Shown here: in pieces, positions 23,954 through 32,581 of the stretch
Position numbering within the stretch: position 1 is the stretch's first letter
Layout: each line of letters opens with the position of its first letter
Source of the DNA: MGBC131033 sp910585655
GTDB taxonomy: Bacteria > Bacillota > Clostridia > Lachnospirales > Lachnospiraceae
Length of the DNA stretch: 64,000 nucleotides
NCBI GenBank assembly: GCA_949502025.1
Contig: CATBCG010000041.1
Coordinates: forward strand, 1-64,000
Direction: 5' to 3'
Made by a program: the position numbers and the translations under genes
Notes under the pieces: generated by a model
What the model was told of the DNA's origin: nothing
Database searches by the model: none
Seen by the model: only the letters and a program-made list of their open reading frames with translations

Positions 23954-25366
23954 ATGATAGTATGGAGTATGATCGTACCGATTTTAACGTTGTTCACAGC
24001 AGTATTATATTTGATTTTATTGCAGCGTTTTTTTTGCATCAAAGCAAAGCTGCCTCTCTTGGGACTGCGGGGTGAAATCGGGCATTTACACGGAAAAAAA
24101 CGATGGCTGGCGCTGTTTGGCGTGCTGTTCTTTTTGATTGGTCTGGCAGGAAGGCTTGGGAGCCAGCTTTATGCGCCGAATATGCTGATGGCGTTTCACT
24201 ATGAGGAAGCTGCCAGAGGACAGAATCCCAATGTTACCCGCTTTAATGAGTCTAATATCCTTTCGGATCAGATATTAGAGAAGGTGGTTGAGAGAGGGAA
24301 CTTAAAAATCAGTGCAGAGCGGTTGGCTGATTTTTTAAGCATTGCCACTTCTTTAGATGCAGAAAAGCTGGACGTTGCCCAGGAGTCGGACTTGAAGATA
24401 TCAACAGAATATTGGATTCATTGCTCGGAAATGGTGTCTTTTTATCATACCAGTCCCAAAACCATACTGAATCTTTTAACGGATGTGTATTGGGAGGATT
24501 TTGTTCTTCACTATGCGGAAAATGACGATATATTGGACTTGTCGTTTGAAGAGCTGGAGGGGATGGAGTATCTGGATGTAAAGAATTATCTGAAGATGCA
24601 GGCAAACAAATTAAAAAATTATCTTCCTGTCTACAGCAGTGAAAGCAGCAGTTTCCGTGCAGAAAAAAATGAGGAGACGTTTGCTTCCCTTTCGGAGAAA
24701 ATCAGCAATTTTATCGAGATCGAGCTAGAGCGTTATGAGGCGTTTGTTTTGGAAAACGGACTTTCCAGAAACGAGAATACATATCAGTCGCGGCTGCAGT
24801 ATGCAAACCGTCTGCTTGATACGGATCGGAAAAAGGATATGGCAGCCTATGACGTACGGATAGAGACCATTAACATCTATAATGCTTTTATGACTCGTTT
24901 TGTATTGATTCCAACCTATGATACGGATAAAGAATTTTATATGTCAAAAACCAAAGTAGGAGTAGACTATTTTGCAGACGAGGCAAAGGAGCATTTGGAG
25001 TCCGCGACCGAACTGGTGGAGGAGATCGAGCATAATACCTATGCGTCCGGGCAGATTGGCAAAGGGATAGCGAGCGAGGATGCTTATCAGCAGGCAGATC
25101 AGCGGATTGAGGAATTAAAAGGCGAGCTGCTTAACTTGTCTGCACAGTGCCGGGCGTTGTGCAGCGCGTATGTCAAGGAAAAACGCGACGGGTATATTCA
25201 AGTCTGTTTTACGCAGCCTGCTGTGATGAACGAGGCGATATCGGCGCTTTTTCTAAGCCTTTTGTCTGTGGCTGCCGCAGGAGGAATTGTACTTTTAGAG
25301 CCGTTTTACCGCGAGAACCGCAGATTGCAAAAGCAGAGTAAGATACAAAAGGAGGACGTATCATGA
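23954..25366 (+). CDS. Wzz-like membrane protein with a large extracytoplasmic helical domain
   Basis: 470 residues. Membrane helices lie near 4-24, 50-68 and 432-452, with a mostly helical acidic region between them. After the second helix, MAFHYEEAARGQNPNVTRFN and the following SDQILEKVVERGNL resemble the membrane-proximal beta part of Wzz chain-length regulators. The third helix near the C-terminus completes a Wzz-like topology. Its stop overlaps the start of the next, also Wzz-like gene (ATGA), suggesting that the two products work together. No catalytic motif is visible. The family is not recognised with certainty. Confidence 0.6.
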   Translation: MIVWSMIVPILTLFTAVLYLILLQRFFCIKAKLPLLGLRGEIGHLHGKKRWLALFGVLFFLIGLAGRLGSQLYAPNMLMAFHYEEAARGQNPNVTRFNESNILSDQILEKVVERGNLKISAERLADFLSIATSLDAEKLDVAQESDLKISTEYWIHCSEMVSFYHTSPKTILNLLTDVYWEDFVLHYAENDDILDLSFEELEGMEYLDVKNYLKMQANKLKNYLPVYSSESSSFRAEKNEETFASLSEKISNFIEIELERYEAFVLENGLSRNENTYQSRLQYANRLLDTDRKKDMAAYDVRIETINIYNAFMTRFVLIPTYDTDKEFYMSKTKVGVDYFADEAKEHLESATELVEEIEHNTYASGQIGKGIASEDAYQQADQRIEELKGELLNLSAQCRALCSAYVKEKRDGYIQVCFTQPAVMNEAISALFLSLLSVAAAGGIVLLEPFYRENRRLQKQSKIQKEDVS

Positions 25367-27207
25367 AAGAGCTAGATGTTTTTCGCTATCTGAAAAAATA
25401 CCGTAGCTGGATTACCGGGATATCTATTTTAGCAGGTATTTTATTTTTTCTGATTGCCAAGTACTATATTCAGCAATATACGGCTATGACGGTGATTGAA
25501 TATACCGGCTCCCGTGCGGCAGAAGGATTTTCTCCCGACGGAAAGGAAATTGATACTTCCGAGATTTATTCGACCAATCTGGTAGCGCAGGCGATGAAAG
25601 AGCTTGGCATTCATTACAAGGACGCGACGGCAGATGATATTCGTATGAGTATCCATGTGGAGCCGATTATTACAGAGGAGGATTTGCTGGTGCAGCAATC
25701 CAAGCTTGATAACGGGGAAGAGGATTATGAGATTAAGCCGACCCGTTATCTGGTATCGTTTGGCTGCGGGGTAAAAAACGGGAAAGAATATCCGCGGAAG
25801 ATTTTAAACCAGATTTTACAGGAATATGCCAGCTACTATGGAAAAACGCACGTCAATACGTCTCTGGCGGCAAACCCGGTCAGCGATATCACTACAAAGG
25901 GATATGACTATCTGGAGATGGCAGAGGTGATGGACGAGACTCTAAGCAATATTACGGAGCATCTGTTTGATAAGGTAAATTGGAACGGAGAATTCCGTTC
26001 CAGCCGAACCGGGTACAGTTTTCAGGATTTGCAGGATGAGTTTCAGTTTATTCAGGAAGTAGAATTGCGGCAGCTCTTTTCCGAAATTCTGGCAGGAAAA
26101 ATTACGAAAAACCGTGACGTATTACTGAATAAATATAAAAACCGAAACAACAACCTGGAAATTTCCAACAATGCTTCCTCCTTTGAAATCGACCGGATCC
26201 GTCGTATCATTGGCGCTTATGAGGAGGCGATGGGAGAGTTTAGCATTTCCGGAAGCGACCTGAATGGAGAAGAAGGTGAAACTACCTGGAGGAATAACGT
26301 ACTACCGGATGTATACGACAACGGAAACCAGGATGAAGACGGAAACTGGACGCCGGTCGATCGGACAGCGGAATATGACCGTCTGCTGATCAAGTACATT
26401 GAAGATCGAACCCTATATGAACATAATTTGATTGAGACCGAGTATAACAACTATGTTTTGGAGGTATTTCAATCGGCGCCGTCCAGCTCGTCCGAAGAGC
26501 AGCAGCAAGGTATACAGTCGGAGATTGCGCGTCTGGCAGAAAAAATCAACCGCCTCCAAACCATCTATTATGAAACAAACGATGAGTATAACGAATATTT
26601 GGGAGCCCAGAATATTGTGATGCTTTCAAGCGTGCGCGTAACCGAACGTTTCCCAATCTTGATTTTTACGATTTTGATCGTCGTGATATTCGGCGCGTTA
26701 GGCTGTGCAGGAGCGGCGTTGTTTGGCAGAATCGAGGACTTTATCGAATATTATGCCTTTACTAACAAAGTAGACGGGCTGCCGAACCGTGCCAAGTGTG
26801 ATCAGTTTATCAAATCCAAGGAAAACAGACCGCTTCCGGAAAGCTTTGCCTGTGTGGTTTGTAAGATGGCGAATCTACAGACGGAAAATGCCCGCTTGGG
26901 CAGAGAAGCAGGCGATCGGATGATCAAAGACTTTGTAGCGATCCTGACTTCCGTGTTCACTCCGTCTGACAAGCTGTTTGTAGGCAATAACGGAGCCGGT
27001 CAGTATCTGATTTTTGCAGAGTCGTTGGATCTGGAACAGATTCATGCCGCCTTGTTTCAGATCGGCGTAGTCTTAGAGGAAAAGTCAACAGAACGCGGTT
27101 ATCAGATTGACCTGCAATATGGCGTTGCCTGTGCAGGAGAGGAACAGTGTTATTATATCAGAGAGCTGTTATCTACTGCGATGAAACGGGTAGGCAAGGA
27201 GGCTTAA
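25363..27207 (+). CDS. Wzz-type chain-length protein fused to a degenerate GGDEF domain
   Basis: 614 residues. N-terminal helix (17-35), a Wzz-like extracytoplasmic part (TAMTVIEYTGSRAAEGF...), a long helical region, a second membrane helix near 430-452, then a cytoplasmic domain from about 465. That domain opens with DGLPNR, the usual D-x-L-T-x-L-x-N-R entry of GGDEF domains. The signature position near residue 542 reads GNNGAGQYLIF instead of RYGGDEF, so diguanylate cyclase activity is unlikely. It may sense a nucleotide or be a structural remnant. This couples polymer length control to a c-di-GMP-type fold in one chain. Confidence 0.75.
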   Translation: MKELDVFRYLKKYRSWITGISILAGILFFLIAKYYIQQYTAMTVIEYTGSRAAEGFSPDGKEIDTSEIYSTNLVAQAMKELGIHYKDATADDIRMSIHVEPIITEEDLLVQQSKLDNGEEDYEIKPTRYLVSFGCGVKNGKEYPRKILNQILQEYASYYGKTHVNTSLAANPVSDITTKGYDYLEMAEVMDETLSNITEHLFDKVNWNGEFRSSRTGYSFQDLQDEFQFIQEVELRQLFSEILAGKITKNRDVLLNKYKNRNNNLEISNNASSFEIDRIRRIIGAYEEAMGEFSISGSDLNGEEGETTWRNNVLPDVYDNGNQDEDGNWTPVDRTAEYDRLLIKYIEDRTLYEHNLIETEYNNYVLEVFQSAPSSSSEEQQQGIQSEIARLAEKINRLQTIYYETNDEYNEYLGAQNIVMLSSVRVTERFPILIFTILIVVIFGALGCAGAALFGRIEDFIEYYAFTNKVDGLPNRAKCDQFIKSKENRPLPESFACVVCKMANLQTENARLGREAGDRMIKDFVAILTSVFTPSDKLFVGNNGAGQYLIFAESLDLEQIHAALFQIGVVLEEKSTERGYQIDLQYGVACAGEEQCYYIRELLSTAMKRVGKEA

Positions 27208-27210
27208 AGC

Positions 27211-28470
27211 ATGCTTTCAGTGTTGTATATGGCGCTGGCAACTGCGATGTTCTTTTTACAGGACACCTATTTTTTAATAGGCGGCGTTGCCTTTAGCCTG
27301 AAAAATCCCTGCGCCATAGCAATTTTATTTTTAGCGCTGGCAAACTTTATTGTTACGGCGCGACTGGGACGAACCATCGTATTGGCGCGTCATACCGTAG
27401 TGCAGATGCTTCCCTTTTTGATTCCGTTTTTCTTCTCTGCGCTTCTTTGGGTGCTTTCCGGAGCAAGCAGTGTGACAATTGCAAATGGCGTGGGAATGAT
27501 TCTGCCGCAGCTTTTGTCGGTTTGCGTAGCCGCCGCAACCTTATATCTATTTGGCAGTAAGGGAATCTGGTATTGTCTGGGCTCGATGTGTCTGGCGAAT
27601 TTCCTTCGGGTAGTAGTGGTTATTCTGGAAGGAGGTCTGGGGGAGTTTCTCCTTGAATTCCGTACACTGTTACTGTCCTTTAGCGCGGAAAACGGTCCGC
27701 TGATGCTCCAGCTTGAGATCAACGATTTGACGTTTGCCTTTGGACCGTTTTTGCTGTATCTGCTGTTGGAGAAAAAGGAGGTTTCCCATTTCCTTTTTTG
27801 GATGGTGACTAGCTCGCTGCTGTTTTTGATTGGCTTAAAGCGAATTGCCATTCCGGCTCTTGTACTAGGAACCGTTATGGCATGGCTGCTGCGGCGTCTG
27901 CCGGAAAAGGCAGCCAGGCAGACGGCTCTGTGCGCGGCGGTCGGGATGATGGTAGTCAGTTTTTTGTATATTGCGGGAATCCGCAGCGGGCTTTTTTTAT
28001 ATCTGGAAAAGCAGCTTCAGATCAATACGATGGGGCGTGTGAAGATGTTTACCAACCTGGAACCTTATTATGATATCAGTTTTACTTATCTGGGAAAGGG
28101 AACCGGATTTGAACGGTTTGTAGACTGGGCTTCCGGGGAAGTATACCAGGCGCCGCAGCGGACGATTATGCAGATTCACAATGACTTTCTGCGGATGTAT
28201 TTAAACATAGGATTTATCGGGTATTGGGTGTGGCTTTGGGGTTATTTTATCGTACGGCTCCGCTACTGGTTCCGCCAGGGAGGAAAGAGAGGCGGCTGCC
28301 TGTTTTTTGGTATCTGTGTGTATTGCTTTGTCCTTTATGCAACGGATAATACAATCTATTATCCTTATACGCTGATTGCCTGCGCTTTGGTGCCGATGTC
28401 TTATCATCTGGACACATTGGCAGAGGAGGAACAAAAAAAGCAGGAAAAGATCGAACCAGGACAGGAGTGA
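27211..28470 (+). CDS. O-antigen polymerase-like membrane protein (Wzy)
   Basis: 419 residues with about ten hydrophobic helices and a large loop near residues 265-320 (FTNLEPYYDISFTYLGKGTGFERF) followed by HNDFLRMYLNIGFIGYWVWLW. The last motif, a His-Asn in a loop before a helix, is typical of Wzy polymerases and WaaL ligases. It would join lipid-linked repeat units on the outer face of the membrane. It starts three bases after the previous stop. The ligase alternative is unlikely within a Gram-positive exopolysaccharide operon. Confidence 0.78.
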   Translation: MLSVLYMALATAMFFLQDTYFLIGGVAFSLKNPCAIAILFLALANFIVTARLGRTIVLARHTVVQMLPFLIPFFFSALLWVLSGASSVTIANGVGMILPQLLSVCVAAATLYLFGSKGIWYCLGSMCLANFLRVVVVILEGGLGEFLLEFRTLLLSFSAENGPLMLQLEINDLTFAFGPFLLYLLLEKKEVSHFLFWMVTSSLLFLIGLKRIAIPALVLGTVMAWLLRRLPEKAARQTALCAAVGMMVVSFLYIAGIRSGLFLYLEKQLQINTMGRVKMFTNLEPYYDISFTYLGKGTGFERFVDWASGEVYQAPQRTIMQIHNDFLRMYLNIGFIGYWVWLWGYFIVRLRYWFRQGGKRGGCLFFGICVYCFVLYATDNTIYYPYTLIACALVPMSYHLDTLAEEEQKKQEKIEPGQE

Positions 28471-28476
28471 GAGAGG

Positions 28477-28950
28477 TTGAAAAAAAAGAAAAAATTAAAG
28501 GTTTGTTTTGCCGCGTCTTCGGGCGGTCATTTGGAAGAGCTTTTATTGCTGCGTCCTTTAATGGAGCGCTATGACAGTTTTCTGGTGACAGAACGGACGG
28601 CATATACGGAAACAGAACAAAAGATAAATTGCTACTATTTACAGCAGGTAAACCGACGGGAGGCATCCTGTATCCTGCGTCTGGCTGCCAATGGAGTTCG
28701 CTCGTTTGGAATCTATTGGAAGGAAAGACCAGATGTAATTGTCTGTACGGGGGTGCTGGCGATGATTCCTCTTTGTCTGCTGTGTAAGCTTTTTCGTAAG
28801 AAGTTGGTTTTTATTGAATCTTTTGCCAAAGTGAAAACACCTACAATGACGGGAAAGCTTCTTTATCGGTTTGCGGATCGATTTTATATTCAATGGCCGG
28901 ATTTACAGGAATGCTATCCTAAAGCAGTCTATCAGGGTAGTGTTTATTGA
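28477..28950 (+). CDS. pssD: PssD/Alg14-like glycosyltransferase anchor subunit
   Basis: 157 residues. Starts with a basic lysine run and CFAASSGGHLEELLLL, the glycine-rich opening of Alg14/PssD/Cps14F proteins. PDVIVCTGVLAMIPLCLLCKLF is the membrane-associating middle part, and IESFAKVKTPTMTGKLLYRFADRFYIQWP is the family-typical end. It needs the PssE/Alg13-like subunit encoded next, which carries the catalytic half. The start is TTG 28477, about ten bases after AGGAG. Together the two transfer a sugar, usually from a UDP-sugar, onto the lipid-linked acceptor. Confidence 0.88.
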   Translation: MKKKKKLKVCFAASSGGHLEELLLLRPLMERYDSFLVTERTAYTETEQKINCYYLQQVNRREASCILRLAANGVRSFGIYWKERPDVIVCTGVLAMIPLCLLCKLFRKKLVFIESFAKVKTPTMTGKLLYRFADRFYIQWPDLQECYPKAVYQGSVY

Positions 28951-28960
28951 GGTGAGAACT

Positions 28961-29440
28961 ATGATATTTGTGACAGTAGGTTCGCAGAAATTTCCCTTTG
29001 ACCGTCTGATAAAAAAGGTAGATCAGATGGCAGGGGAGGGGAGACTAAAGGAACCGGTATTTATTCAGACAGGCAGCAGCAATTATATTCCGCGTAACTG
29101 TCAATATCGGGCTTTTTGTGACCGAAAGGAATTTACCAGACTGGTAGAGGAATGCAGTGTTTTGATTACACATGGGGGCGCGGGTACGATGCTTTATGCG
29201 GTCAACCTGGGAAAGAAAATAATTGTGGTGCCGCGGCGTGTCCAATACGGGGAGCATGTAGACGATCACCAGCTTCAGCTTTTGGAACAGTTCCACGAAA
29301 GAAACCTGGTATACGCCTGTCTGGAAGTAGAGGATCTGCCCAAAGCCCTCGAAACGATCCGAACGCATTCCTTTGACAGCTATTCTTCCAATACGGAGTA
29401 TTTTGTCGCTTCTTTGGACGAGTATCTTCGTTCTTTATGA
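28961..29440 (+). CDS. pssE: PssE/Alg13-like glycosyltransferase catalytic subunit
   Basis: 159 residues. MIFVTVGSQKFPFDRLIKKVD at the start and ITHGGAGTMLYAVNLGKKIIVVPRRVQYGEHVDDHQ in the second half are the UDP-sugar-binding signatures of Alg13, PssE and the C-terminal half of MurG. I start at ATG 28961, behind GAGGTGA, since the longer open frame runs back into pssD. It lies ten bases after pssD and forms the functional pair with it. Confidence 0.9.
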   Translation: MIFVTVGSQKFPFDRLIKKVDQMAGEGRLKEPVFIQTGSSNYIPRNCQYRAFCDRKEFTRLVEECSVLITHGGAGTMLYAVNLGKKIIVVPRRVQYGEHVDDHQLQLLEQFHERNLVYACLEVEDLPKALETIRTHSFDSYSSNTEYFVASLDEYLRSL

Positions 29441-29504
29441 AAAAGAATTCCGCAAAGTGGCGGAGAGTGAAACAGGAAGAGAACTAGGGGAGGCAGGAAA
29501 ATAA

Positions 29505-30563
29505 ATGAAAGTTTTGGTAATCGGTCCAAGTGAAACAAGGTCGCGTGGCGGGATGGCGGCAGTGATTCGGGGAATTCGGGAAAGCAAACAGCTAAACAAA
29601 GAATTTGACATTGATATCTTTCCTTCTTACATAGACGGCAGCCTGCCGATTCGCCTGCTGTATTCGCTATACGGCTATCTGCGTTTTCTGCGCTGCTATC
29701 GAAGCTATGACTTATTTCATATACATATGGCGGAAAGAGGCAGCACGTTTCGGAAAAGACTTTATCTAAAAAAGGGAAAAAGCGCAGGGAAAAAGGTCAT
29801 TCTTCATATTCATGGCGCGGAATATCTGGATTTTTATGATGGATTAAGGGGCAGAAAAAAACAGATGGCGGAGGAATGTTTCCGGCAGGCAGATCAGGTA
29901 TTGGCGTTATCGGAAAGCTGGAAAAGAGCGTTGGAAGCGCGTTTTCCGATAGATACATGCAAGGTATTAAACAATGGGATTGATATAGCCAAATTTTCGG
30001 CAATGAAAACAGACGTAATAAAATATCGGAATTCTTTTTTGCTGTTGGGAAGATTAGGAGTAAGAAAAGGAATCTACGACCTGATCGATGCCGTAGAAAT
30101 CGCCGTCCAGCAGAATCCGGATCTGTCTGTTCGTATGGCAGGCGACGGAGAAGTGGAAAAGGTGCAGGAGCTGGTAGCAAAAAAAGGTCTGGAAAAGCAT
30201 ATTACCGTGTTGGGCTGGATTGGAGAAGCAGAAAAGTTGAAATATCTCAGCCAAGCCGGTACTGTAGTGCTGCCTTCTTATCAGGAAGGGCTGCCGATGT
30301 TTTTACTGGAAGGGATGGCGGCTGGAAGAGCTGTGATCAGCACTACGGTAGGGGCGATTCCGGAAGCCGTAAAAGAGGAAAACGGTATTCTGATAGAGCC
30401 TGGGGATGTTTCGGCTTTAGCGGAAGCACTTTTACGTTGTAGCGGAGATATCGGGCTGTTGGCTAGTATGTCAGAACAAAACCGGGAAAGGGCAGAACGT
30501 CTTTTCAGTGTCCGTCAGATGCACAAACGGTTGGCAGAATATTATCGTGAACTGGGAGAGTAG
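29505..30563 (+). CDS. Glycosyltransferase family 4
   Basis: 352 residues with a GT-B fold. The N-terminal acceptor domain contains SRGGMAAVIRG. The C-terminal donor domain has LLLGRLGVRKGIYDLIDA, LGWIGEAEKL, and the retaining-GT4 segment PSYQEGLPMFLLEGMAAGRAVI with the E-x7-E pattern, then STTVGAIPE. It adds a sugar from a nucleotide donor to the growing lipid-linked repeat unit at the cytoplasmic face. The ribosome site GGGGAGG is strong. Donor and linkage cannot be predicted. Confidence 0.9.
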   Translation: MKVLVIGPSETRSRGGMAAVIRGIRESKQLNKEFDIDIFPSYIDGSLPIRLLYSLYGYLRFLRCYRSYDLFHIHMAERGSTFRKRLYLKKGKSAGKKVILHIHGAEYLDFYDGLRGRKKQMAEECFRQADQVLALSESWKRALEARFPIDTCKVLNNGIDIAKFSAMKTDVIKYRNSFLLLGRLGVRKGIYDLIDAVEIAVQQNPDLSVRMAGDGEVEKVQELVAKKGLEKHITVLGWIGEAEKLKYLSQAGTVVLPSYQEGLPMFLLEGMAAGRAVISTTVGAIPEAVKEENGILIEPGDVSALAEALLRCSGDIGLLASMSEQNRERAERLFSVRQMHKRLAEYYRELGE

Positions 30564-30576
30564 GAGGGGAGACGGC

Positions 30577-31578
30577 ATGGAAGGGGAAGCGCCAAAAATT
30601 AGCGTAGTAGTACCGGTATATAATGTAGAGAATTATATAAGAAACTGTCTGGACGCGATAGCAGCACAGACCTATCCCAATCTGGAAATCATTGTAGTAG
30701 ACGATGCCTCTACCGATAAAAGCGGTAAGATCTGTGAGGCATATGCGTTGCAGGAGCCGCGGCTGCGGGTAGTGCATTTTTCACTAAACCGTGGTCCCTC
30801 GGCTGCCCGGAATGAAGGGATTCGTCTGGCAGACGGGCAGTTTGTCTCCTTTGTAGATGCAGATGATTTGGTAGAAGCGAATCTGCTGGAAAAATTGTAT
30901 GACAGCCTGTTGGAACATCAGGCGGATATCAGCGTATGCGGGGCAGACGGGATAAAGCTGGCAGGAGGGTCTGCTGCCGTTTATTCCGGAAGGGAAGCGG
31001 TCTGTTGTATGGCGAAAGGAGTTCCGTTTAACCATGTGCCATGGGGAAAGCTGTATCGGACGGAGCTGGTAAAAAAATGCCCGTTTGACGAGCAGATATT
31101 TTATAGTGAGGACCTGCTCTTTCTTTATCAGGTATTGCAGTTGGCAAAACGAGTAAGCTATCTGCCGGATAAACTGTATCATTATACTTGTCGGGAAGGG
31201 AGTCAGGTACATGGAAAAATCAGTAAACGGAAATGTACGACGCTTTTCGTACAGGAGCGTATCAGCCGGGATGCTGCCAGAACGATTCCGGAAGCAGTGA
31301 CGGACTTTCAGCAATTTGCCTTAGACGTAGATACAAGACTGGCGATGCAGGCGGTAGAGGACGGTACAGAGGAGTCGCTTTTTTCTTACCTGAAAGCGTT
31401 TCAAAAGGACATTCGCTGCCAATTTAGCTGGAAAGCGGTAACGCGCTGCCCGGAGAAAAAAAGCAGGGCGGCAATTCTTTTACTTTATATCAGCGCCTCC
31501 GCTTTTTGGGGAACTGCCGTTATTTACCGGGAATGGAAAAGAGTGGCAAAGAAAGGCGGGCGAAAGGATGAAAGATAA
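30577..31578 (+). CDS. Glycosyltransferase family 2 (first of a tandem pair)
   Basis: 333 residues with a GT-A fold. KISVVVPVYNVENYIRNCLD, VVDDASTDKSGKIC and SFVDADD (metal-binding DxD) are clear. FYSEDLLFLYQVL near residue 175 holds the likely catalytic ED. I start at ATG 30577 behind GGAGGGGAGA; the upstream extension overlaps the GT4 gene. It is a paralogue of the next gene, with matching motifs along the whole length (both with PWGKLY/AWGKLY and a LPxKLYHY segment), so the pair arose by duplication. Confidence 0.9.
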   Translation: MEGEAPKISVVVPVYNVENYIRNCLDAIAAQTYPNLEIIVVDDASTDKSGKICEAYALQEPRLRVVHFSLNRGPSAARNEGIRLADGQFVSFVDADDLVEANLLEKLYDSLLEHQADISVCGADGIKLAGGSAAVYSGREAVCCMAKGVPFNHVPWGKLYRTELVKKCPFDEQIFYSEDLLFLYQVLQLAKRVSYLPDKLYHYTCREGSQVHGKISKRKCTTLFVQERISRDAARTIPEAVTDFQQFALDVDTRLAMQAVEDGTEESLFSYLKAFQKDIRCQFSWKAVTRCPEKKSRAAILLLYISASAFWGTAVIYREWKRVAKKGGRKDER

Positions 31579-32581
31579 GCCAGCGAAACAAACAGAACCG
31601 AAAATCAGTGTTATTGTACCGGTCTATCAGATAGAAGCTTATTTGAAACAGTGCCTGGATTCGATTCTTGCCCAGAGCTATTCTAATATAGAAGTGATTG
31701 TGATAGACGATGCTTCTACGGATGGAAGCGGGGAAATCTGCGATCGCTATGCAAAACAGGATAAACGGTTACGGGTGATACATCTGCCGGTAAACGGGGG
31801 ATTGTCCGCTGCCAGGAATCAAGGAATGAAACAGGCAAGCGGAGAGCTGGTTTCTTTTGTGGATTCGGATGATTATATAGAACCGGACATGTTAAAGAAG
31901 CTTTATCAAAGCAGAGTGGAACATAACGCCGATATCAGTATTTGCGGGACTTATGGAATCAGCGGAGGAGGCATACCAGCCAGTACCTATACAAGAGGAG
32001 AGGTAGTAGGCTGCCTGGCACAGCGCAGACCGTTTCTCTGGACGGCGTGGGGAAAGCTGTATTCTCTGGAAGCGGCAAGGCGGTATCCGTTTGAGGAACG
32101 TGCGTATTGCTGTGAAGATCTGGCGTTCTTTTATCAGATGTTGCGGGAGACAAAAAAGGTCAGCTATTTGCCGGAAAAGCTTTATCACTACGTGTATCGG
32201 GAGGGAAGCCTGATCAACCGGGTGGTGGATGAGAAAAGATGTACGGTACTTGCGGTTTTGGACGCGATTTGTAAGGATGCAGCAGAGCATTTTCCAGAGG
32301 GCTTATCTGGCTTCCGGCAAATGGCTTTGGATATAGACGTGCGTCTGGCGTTGCAGGCGGTAGAAAGGGGAACGGAAGGAGATTCTCTGCCTGGATATCT
32401 GAAACGGTTCCGAAAAAACCTTCGTCGTCATTTTAGCCGGGAAGCGTGGCAGCTTTGTTCCTGTAAAAAGGGAAGGGCAGCAGAACTGATGTTGTATAGC
32501 AGCGTGTGGGTTTTTTGGGGATTTGCAAATTGCTATAAGTGGATAAAACCAAAGAAGGGACGGAGGGAAGAAGCCAGATGA
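31568..32581 (+). CDS. Glycosyltransferase family 2 (second of a tandem pair)
   Basis: 337 residues. KISVIVPVYQIEAYLKQCLD, VIDDASTDGSGEIC, SFVDSDDYIEPDMLK (DxD) and CCEDLAFFYQML (catalytic ED). It overlaps the first copy by eleven bases and its stop overlaps the flippase start (ATGA), so all three are translationally coupled. Divergence between the copies suggests they add different sugars or act on different acceptors. Confidence 0.9.
   Translation: MKDKPAKQTEPKISVIVPVYQIEAYLKQCLDSILAQSYSNIEVIVIDDASTDGSGEICDRYAKQDKRLRVIHLPVNGGLSAARNQGMKQASGELVSFVDSDDYIEPDMLKKLYQSRVEHNADISICGTYGISGGGIPASTYTRGEVVGCLAQRRPFLWTAWGKLYSLEAARRYPFEERAYCCEDLAFFYQMLRETKKVSYLPEKLYHYVYREGSLINRVVDEKRCTVLAVLDAICKDAAEHFPEGLSGFRQMALDIDVRLALQAVERGTEGDSLPGYLKRFRKNLRRHFSREAWQLCSCKKGRAAELMLYSSVWVFWGFANCYKWIKPKKGRREEAR

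Noticed and set aside
28871..28960. N-terminal extension of PssE from ATG 28871
   Set aside because: It lies inside pssD; the family starts at MIFVTVGSQ, which has its own ribosome site.
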